Shown here piece by piece: positions 1 through 8,099 of a DNA stretch of 64,000 nucleotides (position 1 is the stretch's first letter; every line of letters starts with the position of its first letter). A model generated the notes under the pieces. The model was not told the origin of the DNA. It saw nothing but the letters and a program-made list of their open reading frames with translations, and did not search any database. The translations under genes and the position numbers were made by a program. Origin of the DNA: Nocardia sp. CNY236 (GTDB taxonomy: Bacteria; Actinomycetota; Actinomycetes; Mycobacteriales; Mycobacteriaceae); NCBI RefSeq assembly GCF_000482385.1, contig NZ_AXVD01000017.1, positions 1-64,000 on the forward strand, in the 5' to 3' direction.

Positions 1-616
1 AATCCGGCAGGCGGTGATCGTTGCCGCGGGGTTGGACGCGCGAGCGTATCGCCTCGACTGGCCTGCGGACACCGCGGTGTTCGAAATCGACCAGTCGAAG
101 GTCTTGGAATTCAAACAGGTGGTGCTCACCGAGCATCACGCCCAACCCACGTGCGACCGGCGACCGGTGACGGTCGATCTGCGAGAAGACTGGCCCGCCG
201 CCCTTCGCTCGGCAGGTTTCGACCCCGAGAAACCGGCAGCGTGGTCGGCGGAAGGGCTGTTGCGCTATCTTCCCGGCACTGCGCAAGACTTGCTGTTCGC
301 CCGGATCGATGAACTGTCCGCACCCGGCAGCCAGCTCGGTCTGGAGGTCTTCATGGCAAGCGGCGATTTCAACAGTATTGCGGACTACGAGAAACAGATG
401 ACCGGCCAAAGTCCCTTCGGTGGCGTCGACCCGGCCGAGCTCTGCTATGACGATGAGCGCGCCGATCCCGCGTCGTGGTTGGCGGACAAAGGCTGGGTGG
501 TCCACCCGTTCTCGCTCGAGGCACTCACCCTGACCTACGGACGTACCATTCCGGAGATACCCGACGAACTCGGCGGGATGATGAAGCAACCGAGGCATCT
601 GATAGCGACGCGTTGA
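1..616 (+). CDS. SAM-dependent methyltransferase, TIGR00027 type (5' truncated by window edge)
   Basis: The frame is open from base 2, so the true start lies upstream. The visible part begins just before the glycine-rich SAM loop (AAGLDARAYRL), followed by the acidic residue region FEIDQ and the W-x-x-EGLLRYL segment typical of the TIGR00027/leucine carboxyl methyltransferase-like family. That family is strongly expanded in mycobacteria and nocardiae. Members are usually about 280-310 residues, so roughly 80-100 N-terminal residues are missing. The substrate is unknown for most members. The gene converges on the rsb operon. The family call is firm; no specific function can be given. Confidence 0.85.
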   Translation, partial: IRQAVIVAAGLDARAYRLDWPADTAVFEIDQSKVLEFKQVVLTEHHAQPTCDRRPVTVDLREDWPAALRSAGFDPEKPAAWSAEGLLRYLPGTAQDLLFARIDELSAPGSQLGLEVFMASGDFNSIADYEKQMTGQSPFGGVDPAELCYDDERADPASWLADKGWVVHPFSLEALTLTYGRTIPEIPDELGGMMKQPRHLIATR

Positions 617-662
617 TCCGAGGTCGATCGATCGTCCTGGGCGATGAGCCCGGTGCATACCA

Positions 663-2969
663 TCATCCGGTAGGCCGTCGGTTCGTGCCGCGCAACGGAT
701 TCGCCACGGGGAAGGTGATCGCTGGCAGCGTCACCGACATGCGCACCGTGGTACCCGGCCCTTCGTGGGCGATATCGAGTTCCTCGGTCAGCGCGCGCAT
801 CATTTCGATACCACGACCGCGGTAGCCGGGGTCGGAGGCGCGTGGCTTCCACTTCCCGCCGTCGGTGACCGTGATCACCACGGCGTCGCTTTCGCATGTG
901 GCCGATAGCCCGACCCGACCGGCGGCGCCGCGGTATGCGTGCTCGATGCTGTTGCTGCAGGCTTCGTTGGCGGCGGCGACCAGATCGGCCGCCAGGTCGT
1001 GCGGTACCGCTGCCGCGGACAACCAACGCCGCAGGGCGCGCCGAAGGACTGCGAGTTCTTCGGCGCGAGCGGGCGCCTCCAGCCGCAACGCTGCAGGCGG
1101 CTGGCGGTAGACCACCATGGCCACATCGTCATCGTATCCAGTCGCCGGTCGCAGTCGGGACAGCACGGCGTCGGCCACTTCGCGAGGTAGGCGCCCCGAA
1201 GTATCGGCGAGTACCGTGGCGATCTTGGCGAATCCATCGTCGATGTCCACCCCGCGTTGTTCGACCAAACCGTCGGTGAACAGCACCAGTGTGGCGCCGG
1301 GGGCCAACGCGGTGGTGGCCTCGGGGCGGCGCGGCGGGTCGAAGGTCGCCAATGGAACCGATCGACCCCCCTCGAGCAGCCGCCCTGTGCTGTCGACGTC
1401 GGCCAGGATCGGCGGCATGTGCCCGGCACTGCTGTAGCGAACGAGTCTGCGCGCTGGGTCGAGGATTGCGGCACAGGCAGTGGTGCACATGGCGCCAGGG
1501 ATTCGTGAGGCCACGGTGTCGAGTTCGGCCAGCAACTGCGCCGGTCCCGCGCCGCGCAGGAGCAACGCGCGAGCGGCGGTCCGCAATTGCCCCATCACCA
1601 CCGCCGCAGAAAGGCCCCGACCGACGCAATCGCCGACCACGACTCCGATGGTGCCATCGCGTAGCGGTGCTACGTCATACCAGTCGCCACCGATCTCCAG
1701 CGGCGGCAGAGCGGGTTCGTAGTGCACGGAGAAGCGCGGTGGCAGCTCGATCGGGCCGAGCATTGCTCGCTGGAGGGTCAGCGAGGTGGCGCGTGCCTGG
1801 TCGAAGTTGCGCGCCCGCTGAACTGCGAGGCTGAGATGACCGATCAACAAGGAGAACAGGGTCCAGTCCGCGGCGCCGATCACCCGTGGGGCCGCGAAGC
1901 GCAACCACATCGCCGCGTCTCCGGTCTCACCGAGCGGCGCGACGATGCCTGCTGCGCTGTCGGAGTCGGCGGGGACGGCCAGCAGACTGCGGGCCGGCCG
2001 TCGCCGACCCTGGTCCAGCAGAGCGCGTGACCGGTCGTCGACGCCGGCGCCATGGGGTGTGGCCTCGCCATCGCCCGATCTGGCGCCCGAGCCGGAGACC
2101 TGTGTGCCGGATACGTGTACCTCGGGTGCGGCATTGCGGTGGGGCCATACCGCGACCACAGCGGTCTCCGCGCCCACGGTCCGGCGCAGCTCATCGAGCC
2201 CGACCTCGAGCACCTCGACGACGCTGGTCGCCGCGCCGAGGGCGGTGGCCAGTCGGGAGGCCGCCTGGTCGCGAGCCTGGGCGTCGTGCTCGGCGGTGAC
2301 ATCGCGGATGGTGCCGACGAACATTTGTTCATTGCCCTCCGGCTTGATCAGCGCACTCGTACTCACCGCAAGCCATACAGTGCGCCCGTCGCGATGCCGG
2401 ACCGGGATGACGAAGTGCTGGGCCTCGGTGCCGAGGTCCGGGTATCGCGGACCTGCTGGGCTCGACCACGGATGCGGGAGTGTATAGGGCAGGCCTTCGG
2501 CGCCGTAACCCGTGAGCCCGCCGAAGGCAGTGTTGACCTCGACGATGGTTCCGTGCGCGTCGGCGACGAAGAATCCGTCTTGCAGCGATTCGACGAGAGC
2601 GGTACGAAATGCATCTCGTCCAGCGAGGTCGTCGGCGCGCGAACGCTGCTGCTCGTAGCGTCGGGTGCCGTCGAGGTAACCGCGGGTAGCGATGTCCAGC
2701 GGTACGAGTGTCTGCAACAGGAATTCCAAGGCGGTTTCCGGCAGCCGGCTGTCGGATTCACCACGGGTGGATTCGCCGTGCTGTCGCTGTTGCACATCGT
2801 GGAGCACGCGGAAGTGGTTCTCGGTGAGATCGAGCAGACTGATACCTTCTACCAGCGCGCGTCTGCCGAGTTCGTAGGCCTCGGTGAGATCGGCCTGAGT
2901 GGGCCAGTTCAGATGCCGCCGAAGCGCGTTCGCGTACGCGGTCAGAAATTCTGCCAGGACCGCGCTCAT
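663..2969 (-). CDS. RsbU-like PP2C phosphatase fused to an RsbW-like ATPase domain
   Basis: A 768-residue multidomain regulator. Residues 1-100 resemble the RsbT-binding N-terminal domain of RsbU. A PAS domain follows (about 118-240), then a GAF-like region (about 245-405), a SpoIIE/PP2C phosphatase domain (about 420-615; GGDWYDV and VVGDCVGRG give the metal-binding aspartates), and a C-terminal HATPase domain (about 630-760; N-box NEACSNSIEHAY, G1 VTDGGKW, G2 GRGIEMM). Known RsbU proteins dephosphorylate an anti-anti-sigma factor, while RsbW-type ATPases phosphorylate it. Having both activities in one chain is unusual beside a stressosome. It is the last gene of the rsb operon and overlaps the previous one by 4 nt (ATGA). 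Inference: output module of the stressosome. No separate anti-sigma or sigma gene is adjacent. Confidence 0.88.
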   Translation of the reverse strand: MSAVLAEFLTAYANALRRHLNWPTQADLTEAYELGRRALVEGISLLDLTENHFRVLHDVQQRQHGESTRGESDSRLPETALEFLLQTLVPLDIATRGYLDGTRRYEQQRSRADDLAGRDAFRTALVESLQDGFFVADAHGTIVEVNTAFGGLTGYGAEGLPYTLPHPWSSPAGPRYPDLGTEAQHFVIPVRHRDGRTVWLAVSTSALIKPEGNEQMFVGTIRDVTAEHDAQARDQAASRLATALGAATSVVEVLEVGLDELRRTVGAETAVVAVWPHRNAAPEVHVSGTQVSGSGARSGDGEATPHGAGVDDRSRALLDQGRRRPARSLLAVPADSDSAAGIVAPLGETGDAAMWLRFAAPRVIGAADWTLFSLLIGHLSLAVQRARNFDQARATSLTLQRAMLGPIELPPRFSVHYEPALPPLEIGGDWYDVAPLRDGTIGVVVGDCVGRGLSAAVVMGQLRTAARALLLRGAGPAQLLAELDTVASRIPGAMCTTACAAILDPARRLVRYSSAGHMPPILADVDSTGRLLEGGRSVPLATFDPPRRPEATTALAPGATLVLFTDGLVEQRGVDIDDGFAKIATVLADTSGRLPREVADAVLSRLRPATGYDDDVAMVVYRQPPAALRLEAPARAEELAVLRRALRRWLSAAAVPHDLAADLVAAANEACSNSIEHAYRGAAGRVGLSATCESDAVVITVTDGGKWKPRASDPGYRGRGIEMMRALTEELDIAHEGPGTTVRMSVTLPAITFPVANPLRGTNRRPTG

Positions 2970-3598
2970 GGCGCGGCCTCGGTGACGCCACGATGTCTGG
3001 CGGCCAGCACGAGCGCATCGTCGGAGGTCCTCGCGCGCAGCGCCAGAATCCCTGTGGTGATACCGGAGGCAGAGTCGGCCAGGTCGACTTCGCCGGTCGA
3101 ACGGGCGACGATCCCGTCGGTGGCCATCAGCAGCAGATCGCCGGGTCGGACCGGAATGGACTGTGGTCGTAGAGTCGCCGGCAGCCGGTCGCCGACCACC
3201 CCCGCTCCCAGCAACATGGTCGCGCGCACAGCCGCGCCGACAGGACCCGCGCCGAGCACCTGGGACTCGACGTTACCGACACCGAGCCAGCACACGGTGT
3301 CGACCCGATCGAACCGGGCGAGCGAGATCGCCGCCCCGCGCGTATGAGCCAGGGCACGATGGCAAAGCACCATCAGCGCATCCAGCGGTTGGGTGCGGTG
3401 CTGCGTGAGCACCCGGGTCGCCTGCTCGGCTGCATGGGCGGCGGCTGTGCCATGGCCGAGGCCGTCCACAACGGCGAAAAGAGCCGCGCCGCCACCGGTG
3501 TCGAGGACGATCCCGCGGTCACCGGAGACCGGTTGCCCCGGCTGCGCACGGCCGGCAATCGCCCACTCGATTCGGCCGACGAACCCGTGTTCATGCAC
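2966..3598 (-). CDS. RsbX-like PP2C phosphatase
   Basis: A 210-residue single-domain PP2C/SpoIIE-type phosphatase. The motif VVDGLGHGTAAA (about residues 43-54) supplies the first metal-binding aspartate, and DLLLMATDGIV near residue 160 supplies the second. RsbX in Bacillus dephosphorylates RsbR and RsbS to reset the stressosome. Size, domain content and position directly after rsbT support the same role here. It overlaps rsbT by 8 nt and the rsbU-like gene by 4 nt, so translation is probably coupled. The family is clear; the RsbX assignment is inferred from context. Confidence 0.85.
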   Translation of the reverse strand: MHEHGFVGRIEWAIAGRAQPGQPVSGDRGIVLDTGGGAALFAVVDGLGHGTAAAHAAEQATRVLTQHRTQPLDALMVLCHRALAHTRGAAISLARFDRVDTVCWLGVGNVESQVLGAGPVGAAVRATMLLGAGVVGDRLPATLRPQSIPVRPGDLLLMATDGIVARSTGEVDLADSASGITTGILALRARTSDDALVLAARHRGVTEAAP

Positions 3599-4010
3599 CG
3601 CCGGGTACCCATTTCCACATCTCCACCAGCGTGCCTTGCCCTGGCGACGAATCGACGGTGAGCCGGTCCATCAACCGTCGAGCGCCGGGGAGGCCGAGCC
3701 CGAGACCGCGCCCGGTGGAGTAGCCGTCCTCGAGCGCACGGGGGATATCGTGGATTCCCGGCCCCTGATCCTCGGCCTGGACGATCAGTGCCTGGCGACC
3801 TTCACGGTCGTCGATCGACAAACGAATTTCGCCGCTTCCGGCATAACTGGTGATGTTGCGTGCGATTTCGGAGATCGCCGTGGCGATCATCGTCCGATCG
3901 GTCAGAGTGAATCCGAGCTTGGCTGCCAGTTCGCGTCCGGCTTGACGTGCGGTCACGATGTCACCGGACACCCTGACCGCGATCACCACGTTCTCAGCGG
4001 CCACTGTCAC
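3591..4010 (-). CDS. rsbT: Stressosome switch kinase RsbT
   Basis: A 139-residue GHKL-type serine/threonine kinase. The N-box ISEIARNI (E48, N52), the G1 box DQGPGI (from D81) and the glycine-rich G2 loop GRGLGLGLPGAR (about 100-111) are all intact. RsbT phosphorylates RsbS and RsbR, leaves the complex and activates RsbU. It overlaps rsbS and rsbX by 4 and 8 nt, which fits a tightly coupled operon. Its length agrees with the family (about 133 residues). RsbW-like anti-sigma kinases are related, but the RsbR-RsbS-RsbT order makes RsbT much more likely. Confidence 0.93.
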   Translation of the reverse strand: MTVAAENVVIAVRVSGDIVTARQAGRELAAKLGFTLTDRTMIATAISEIARNITSYAGSGEIRLSIDDREGRQALIVQAEDQGPGIHDIPRALEDGYSTGRGLGLGLPGARRLMDRLTVDSSPGQGTLVEMWKWVPGGA

Positions 4011-4384
4011 GACCGTCTCGCAGGCGACGTGCCGGGGGTATTTCTGCCCAACCAGGCCAGTCCCTCTTCTAGATCGAGTGCCGTATGCATGTCCTCGAAG
4101 GTGAGTCCGAGTTGCACCATAGCGAACGCGACTTCGGGTTGCAGTCCGACGATCACAGTTTCGGCGCCCCGCAACTGCGTCATGTGCGCGATGGTACGTA
4201 ACGATCTCGCCGCGAACGAATCCATTACATCGACGGCAGTGACATCGACGATGATGCCGTGCGCTCGATGTCGACTGACCTGTTCCATCAGATCGTCTTG
4301 CAAGCGTTCGGCATCGGCGTCGGTCAGCGCGGACTGTACCGACGCGATGAGATACGTTCCCTGCTTGAGAATCGGAACCGGCAT
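4007..4384 (-). CDS. rsbS: Stressosome scaffold protein RsbS (STAS domain)
   Basis: A 125-residue single STAS-domain protein. The conserved phospho-acceptor segment DVMDSFAAR places the phosphorylatable serine at S56, equivalent to S59 of Bacillus RsbS. RsbS and RsbR together form the 1.8-MDa stressosome core that sequesters RsbT until stress. It starts 12 nt downstream of rsbR and overlaps rsbT by 4 nt. The last about 13 residues (rich in P, S and R) extend past the STAS fold. Confident assignment from motif, size and neighbours. Confidence 0.93.
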   Translation of the reverse strand: MPVPILKQGTYLIASVQSALTDADAERLQDDLMEQVSRHRAHGIIVDVTAVDVMDSFAARSLRTIAHMTQLRGAETVIVGLQPEVAFAMVQLGLTFEDMHTALDLEEGLAWLGRNTPGTSPARRS

Positions 4385-4396
4385 GTGCTCGCCTGG

Positions 4397-5302
4397 TCAG
4401 CGGCCGTCGTGTCGGGTGACCCGTTCGATGACCCGGGTCACTTCATAGCCCAGGAGGCGTTCGGCCTCTTCGAGGCCGCCTTGAAGGTCGCCGACTGCAT
4501 TCATTTTCGACAGATCCAAACCGATCGTGACCAGAGCCAATGCGATCTCCGAGGATAGGCCGGTGATGATCACATTGGCGCCCATCAGGCCGGACGCATC
4601 GACGGTCTGCACCAGATGGTTGGCTGCCGTGGAGTCGATCGCGGGCACACCGGTGATGTCGATGACGACGACCTTCGCGCGGTTGGCGCGGATGGCGAGC
4701 AGCAGCTGTTCGGTCAGCTGGCGGGCACGCTGACTGTCCAGCACCCCGATGATGGGCAGGATCAATAGCTGATCCCGTACCTGCAGCACTGGTGTGGACA
4801 GTTCGCGAATGGCTTCCTGCTGCTGGCGGATAACCCGCTCGCGCTCTTGAACGAAAGATACGCCCACGGTGTTCAAGATGCGGTTGGCGGCGGGCTCATA
4901 TGCATTGAGCACCGCATTGAGCAGCTCGAAATCGGCATGATACTTCTCGAACAGCGACCGAGCCAGGACGTCACGCAGCAACTGGACGATGCCGAGTACC
5001 TCGTCGGTCTCGACGCCACGGGGAATGATGCGCTCGGACAGATCGCGAGCGTAGGCCTGCAGCGCCTCGACACTCCCGGTTTCCAGGACTTCGACGTAGT
5101 TGTCGTATACCGATGTGGCCTCGGAGAAGATCTCCTCGGGAGTCATCGCGGTCAGCAGTCGAGCATCGGTAATACGTCGTGCCCATTCCTCGCGTAGTGC
5201 GGTGCGATTCTGGCGCAGGTGCTCGACCAGCTCCGGGAGCAGCTTGTCGACCGATCCTGCAGTCAAGGAATCCGCCGAGAGGCTCATGGATACCTCGGAC
5301 AT
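4397..5302 (-). CDS. rsbR: Stressosome sensor RsbR
   Basis: 301 residues. An N-terminal sensory region (about 20-155, non-heme globin-like in Bacillus RsbR) is followed by the linker helix VQERERVIRQQQEAIREL and a STAS domain (about 165-290). In place of the two phospho-accepting threonines of Bacillus RsbR (T171, T205) the equivalent positions carry serines: S190 in GVLDSQRAR and S224 in AIDSTAANH. First gene of the operon. AGGAG lies 4 nt before the ATG, and a SigF/SigB-type promoter sits about 75-100 nt upstream. The stimulus sensed is unknown. Confidence 0.92.
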   Translation of the reverse strand: MSEVSMSLSADSLTAGSVDKLLPELVEHLRQNRTALREEWARRITDARLLTAMTPEEIFSEATSVYDNYVEVLETGSVEALQAYARDLSERIIPRGVETDEVLGIVQLLRDVLARSLFEKYHADFELLNAVLNAYEPAANRILNTVGVSFVQERERVIRQQQEAIRELSTPVLQVRDQLLILPIIGVLDSQRARQLTEQLLLAIRANRAKVVVIDITGVPAIDSTAANHLVQTVDASGLMGANVIITGLSSEIALALVTIGLDLSKMNAVGDLQGGLEEAERLLGYEVTRVIERVTRHDGR

Positions 5303-5376
5303 GGAACTCCTGCCCCCTTCGAGGATCGTGTCGGGTTGTTCATGTGGTCGGCGGCAAGCCGATTTCGAGCCTAGTC

Positions 5377-5403
5377 ATACCCCGGGTGAATCGCCGACTA
5401 AAC
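5377..5403 (-). promoter_or_regulatory. SigF/SigB-type promoter for the rsb operon
   Basis: On the minus strand GTTT (5403-5400) is followed by exactly 17 nt and then GGGTAT (5382-5377), the layout of actinobacterial SigF/SigB promoters. The predicted transcription start is about 65-70 nt upstream of the rsbR ATG. It suggests that the stress sigma factor activates its own regulatory cascade. The motif match is seen directly; its use is inferred. Confidence 0.65.
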
Positions 5404-5433
5404 CTGCCGGAGGTTCGGAGGGCGCACTATTGC

Positions 5434-6054
5434 TCACGACACCGTAGCGAATCCGCGTTCGAGTGCAGCGAGTGCCTCGTCCAGATACGTCGTGAGGTCT
5501 GCGTCGGCACGCGCCAGCCACGCATCGAAAGCGGCTCGAGCCGCCGCGAGGGTCGTACGCCCGATGGCGAGGGGGATGAGCCCGTCCTCCGGTGCGCCCA
5601 GTCGCTCGGCGGCGAATGCGCTCACTGCACGTTCCCAGGCGTCGTAGTGGGCGCCGGCGGTCGCGGCCAGCGCCGGAACGGTGGTCACCAGGTGCATCCG
5701 TGTGCGCAGCTCCGGGACGTCTTCGGCGCGATATCGATTGGCGTTCACCACGACTCGTCGCACAGCCGTCATCGTCGGAACGTCGTGCGCCACCGTGGCG
5801 AAGGAGGAGCGCAATGCCGAGACCTCGTCGTCGAACTGGTACCACAGCACCTCTGCCTTGGTCGGAAAGTAGCGAAAGAAGGTGCGTCCGCTGATGCCGG
5901 CGACGGCGGCGATCTGCTCGACCGTCGTCTCGTCGAACCCCTGTTCGGTGAACAGTCGCATCGCGATCAGTTCCAGGTCGCGCTTGGTGGTTCCGCGTGG
6001 ACGGCCGCGCCCGCTCCGACTCTCCTGCATCGTCCGATTCTGCTCGACCACCAT
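5434..6054 (-). CDS. mftR: TetR-family regulator, probable mycofactocin regulator MftR
   Basis: 206 residues. The N-terminal TetR helix-turn-helix covers about 22-70 (VEQIAAVAGISGRTFFRYFPTK). The C-terminal half contains the AHYDAWERAV and ARADADL segments seen in MftR-type regulators. MftR proteins are encoded divergently from mycofactocin biosynthesis genes, and the M. smegmatis protein responds to acyl-CoAs. The gene is divergent from mftE across only 40 bp, and CATAAT lies just upstream of its ATG. The TetR family is certain; the MftR subgroup is inferred from sequence and neighbours. Confidence 0.78.
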   Translation of the reverse strand: MVVEQNRTMQESRSGRGRPRGTTKRDLELIAMRLFTEQGFDETTVEQIAAVAGISGRTFFRYFPTKAEVLWYQFDDEVSALRSSFATVAHDVPTMTAVRRVVVNANRYRAEDVPELRTRMHLVTTVPALAATAGAHYDAWERAVSAFAAERLGAPEDGLIPLAIGRTTLAAARAAFDAWLARADADLTTYLDEALAALERGFATVS

Positions 6055-6061
6055 GACCCTT

Positions 6062-6087
6062 GATTATGACAGTGACTGACGATAATC
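6062..6087. promoter_or_regulatory. Overlapping divergent promoters and candidate MftR operator
   Basis: Outer half-sites GATTAT (6062-6067) and ATAATC (6082-6087) are perfect inverted repeats. Nested at the centre is CAGTGACTG (6070-6078), itself a dyad. The same bases give a -10-like GATAAT facing mftE (6081-6086) and CATAAT facing mftR (6068-6063), each about 8 nt from its start codon. A regulator bound here would block both directions. Both transcripts look leaderless or nearly so. Confidence 0.6.
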
Positions 6088-6094
6088 TCACGGC

Positions 6095-6796
6095 ATGTTG
6101 GCGGATCTCACCTGGCCCGAAGCTGGCCACCGGGCCGCCGCGGGGGCGATCCTCGCCATCGCGGTGGGTGCGACCGAGCAGCACGGTCCCCATTTGCCGT
6201 TGTCCACCGACACCGATATCGCTGTCGCTCTGTGCGCCCGACTGGCCGCGGCACGATCCGATGTTCTTGTCGGACCGCCGATTGCCTATGGGGCCAGCGG
6301 TGAGCACGCCGGCTTTCCTGGCACGCTGTCGATCGGGCAGGCGGCGTTGGAGCTGTTGGTGGTCGAGTTGTGTCGGTCGGCCACCGACACTGTCGATCGG
6401 ATTCTGCTGGTGAACTGGCACGGCGGCAATGTCGAACCGCTGTGCCGCGCCCGCGACGTGCTGCGCTCGGAATCACGCGATGTGCGCGTCTACCTACCCC
6501 GCTTCGACGGTGACCCCCACGCTGGGCGTTCGGAGACAGGGCTTCAGTTGGCGCTCACACCCGAGCGCGTGCGTGGCGAGCTGGCGGCAATCGGGAATAC
6601 CCGACCGTTGGTCGAGTTGCTCCCGCAGTTGCGTACTGCAGGAGTACGCGCGGTGAGTGCCAATGGTGTGCTGGGCGACCCCAGTGAGGCAACGGCCGCC
6701 GAAGGGGCGGCGTTACTGGAGGACTTGGGCGCTACCCTGCTGGACCGAACCCGGCGCTGGTGGCCCGAGCCCCTTCCGGAAAGGACCGGAGAATGA
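6095..6796 (+). CDS. mftE: Mycofactocin peptidyl-dipeptidase MftE (creatininase family)
   Basis: 233 residues. The creatininase-family metal ligands are visible in GATEQHGPHLPLSTDTDIA (about 26-44) and in NWHGGN (about 109-114; usually NGHGGN). AYGASGEHAGFPGT and the late NGVLGDP segment match MftE. MftE cleaves the MftC-modified MftA peptide to release AHDP, the precursor of the redox cofactor mycofactocin. No Shine-Dalgarno is present; the -10-like GATAAT lies 8 nt before the ATG. It overlaps mftD by 4 nt (ATGA). Oddity: mftA, mftB and mftC, which normally lie between mftR and mftD, are absent here. Confidence 0.85.
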   Translation: MLADLTWPEAGHRAAAGAILAIAVGATEQHGPHLPLSTDTDIAVALCARLAAARSDVLVGPPIAYGASGEHAGFPGTLSIGQAALELLVVELCRSATDTVDRILLVNWHGGNVEPLCRARDVLRSESRDVRVYLPRFDGDPHAGRSETGLQLALTPERVRGELAAIGNTRPLVELLPQLRTAGVRAVSANGVLGDPSEATAAEGAALLEDLGATLLDRTRRWWPEPLPERTGE

Positions 6797-8016
6797 ATCC
6801 ATGGTTCGAGACCGTCGCCGAAGCGCAGCGGCGGGCGAAGAAGCGGCTGCCGAAATCGGTGTACGGTGCGTTGGTCGCAGGTTCCGAGCGTGGCCAGACC
6901 ATCGAAGACAATCAGCGAGCGTTCACCGAACTGGGCTTCGCACCGCACGTCGCCGGACCGATCGGGGACCGGGACCAGTCGACGACCGTGCTCGGGCAAC
7001 ATCTGGCGATGCCAGTCCTGATTTCGCCCACGGGCGTCCAGGCGGTACACCCAGACGGTGAGGTGGCCGTCGCTCGTGCGGCAGCCGCGCGCGGCATCGC
7101 CATGGGATTGAGTTCGTTTGCCAGCAAGCCGATCGAGCAGGTGGTCGCGGCCAACCCTGCGACGTTCTTCCAGCTCTACTGGTGTGGCAGCAAGGACGAG
7201 ATCCTGCAGCGAATGCGCCGGGCGAAGGCTGCTGGTGCGGTAGGCCTGATCCTGACGTTGGACTGGTCGTTCTCCCATGGGCGGGATTGGGGGAGCCCGG
7301 TTATCCCCGAGAAGCTCGATCCACGGACCATGCTGGCGTTCGCGCCGCAGGTCGTGGCCCGGCCGCGGTGGCTGGCGACCTATCTACGGTCCGGCCATCT
7401 TCCGGATCTGACCGCGCCGAACATGGCCGTGGGCAGCGGACCTGCGCCGGGATTCTTCGGTGCCTATGGCGAGTGGATGGGTACGCCCCCACCGGATTGG
7501 TCGGATGTGTATTGGATTTGCCAGCAGTGGGACGGTCCGGTGATGCTCAAAGGCGTCGTCCGGGTCGATGACGCCCTACGGGCGGTCGATGCCGGCGTGG
7601 CCGCGATTTCGGTGTCCAATCACGGCGGGAACAATCTGGACGGCACTCCGGCAGCGGTCCGTGCACTGCCGCCGATCGCCGATGCAGTGGGCACCCAGAT
7701 CGAAGTAGTGCTCGACGGGGGAATCCGGCGTGGCAGCGACGTGGTCAAAGCGATGGCGCTGGGTGCGCGGGCGGTGATGATCGGACGAGCCTACCTGTGG
7801 GGTCTGGCGGCGAACGGGCAGGCCGGTGTCGAAAACGTGCTGGACATCCTCCGCGGTGGCATCGATTCGGCATTGCTGGGACTACGCAGGACCCGCGTCA
7901 TCGACGTGGACCGGTCGGATGTGGTGGTGCATCCCGAGTTCGAACGGGCGCTCGGGATGCCCGCGGCGGCTGCGCCTGCCGATCATCCAGACCGGACGGT
8001 GTCCACGCCGGGCTGA
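6793..8016 (+). CDS. mftD: FMN-dependent pre-mycofactocin synthase MftD
   Basis: 407 residues from the ATG at 6793, which overlaps the mftE stop and has GGACCGGAG just upstream; an in-frame ATG at 6760 lies inside mftE and is less likely. FMN-dependent alpha-hydroxy-acid dehydrogenase family: ISPTGVQAVHPDGE, SSFASKPIE, the catalytic-histidine segment SVSNHGGNNLDGTPA, and DGGIRRGSDVVKA for phosphate binding. Strongly resembles Rv0694 (formerly LldD1), which oxidatively deaminates AHDP to pre-mycofactocin. Pairing with mftE supports MftD rather than a lactate dehydrogenase. Confidence 0.9.
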   Translation: MNPWFETVAEAQRRAKKRLPKSVYGALVAGSERGQTIEDNQRAFTELGFAPHVAGPIGDRDQSTTVLGQHLAMPVLISPTGVQAVHPDGEVAVARAAAARGIAMGLSSFASKPIEQVVAANPATFFQLYWCGSKDEILQRMRRAKAAGAVGLILTLDWSFSHGRDWGSPVIPEKLDPRTMLAFAPQVVARPRWLATYLRSGHLPDLTAPNMAVGSGPAPGFFGAYGEWMGTPPPDWSDVYWICQQWDGPVMLKGVVRVDDALRAVDAGVAAISVSNHGGNNLDGTPAAVRALPPIADAVGTQIEVVLDGGIRRGSDVVKAMALGARAVMIGRAYLWGLAANGQAGVENVLDILRGGIDSALLGLRRTRVIDVDRSDVVVHPEFERALGMPAAAAPADHPDRTVSTPG

Positions 8017-8033
8017 GGTCAGCGCCCGGACGC

Positions 8034-8099
8034 GGAATGTTCAGGCCCCGGCCGTGGAATGTTCAGGCCCCGGCCGTGGAATGTTCAGGGTCCCGCCGT
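8034..8099. repeat. 22-bp tandem repeat, about 2.6 copies, across the marR stop codon
   Basis: Copies start at 8034, 8056 and 8078 (the last partial and diverged). The unit contains GGAATGTTCAGG followed by CCCCGGCCGT. The stop codon of the minus-strand MarR gene (8085-8087) lies in the third copy, so earlier versions of the 3' end sit in the two outer copies. It also separates the convergent mftD and marR genes. Confidence 0.9.
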
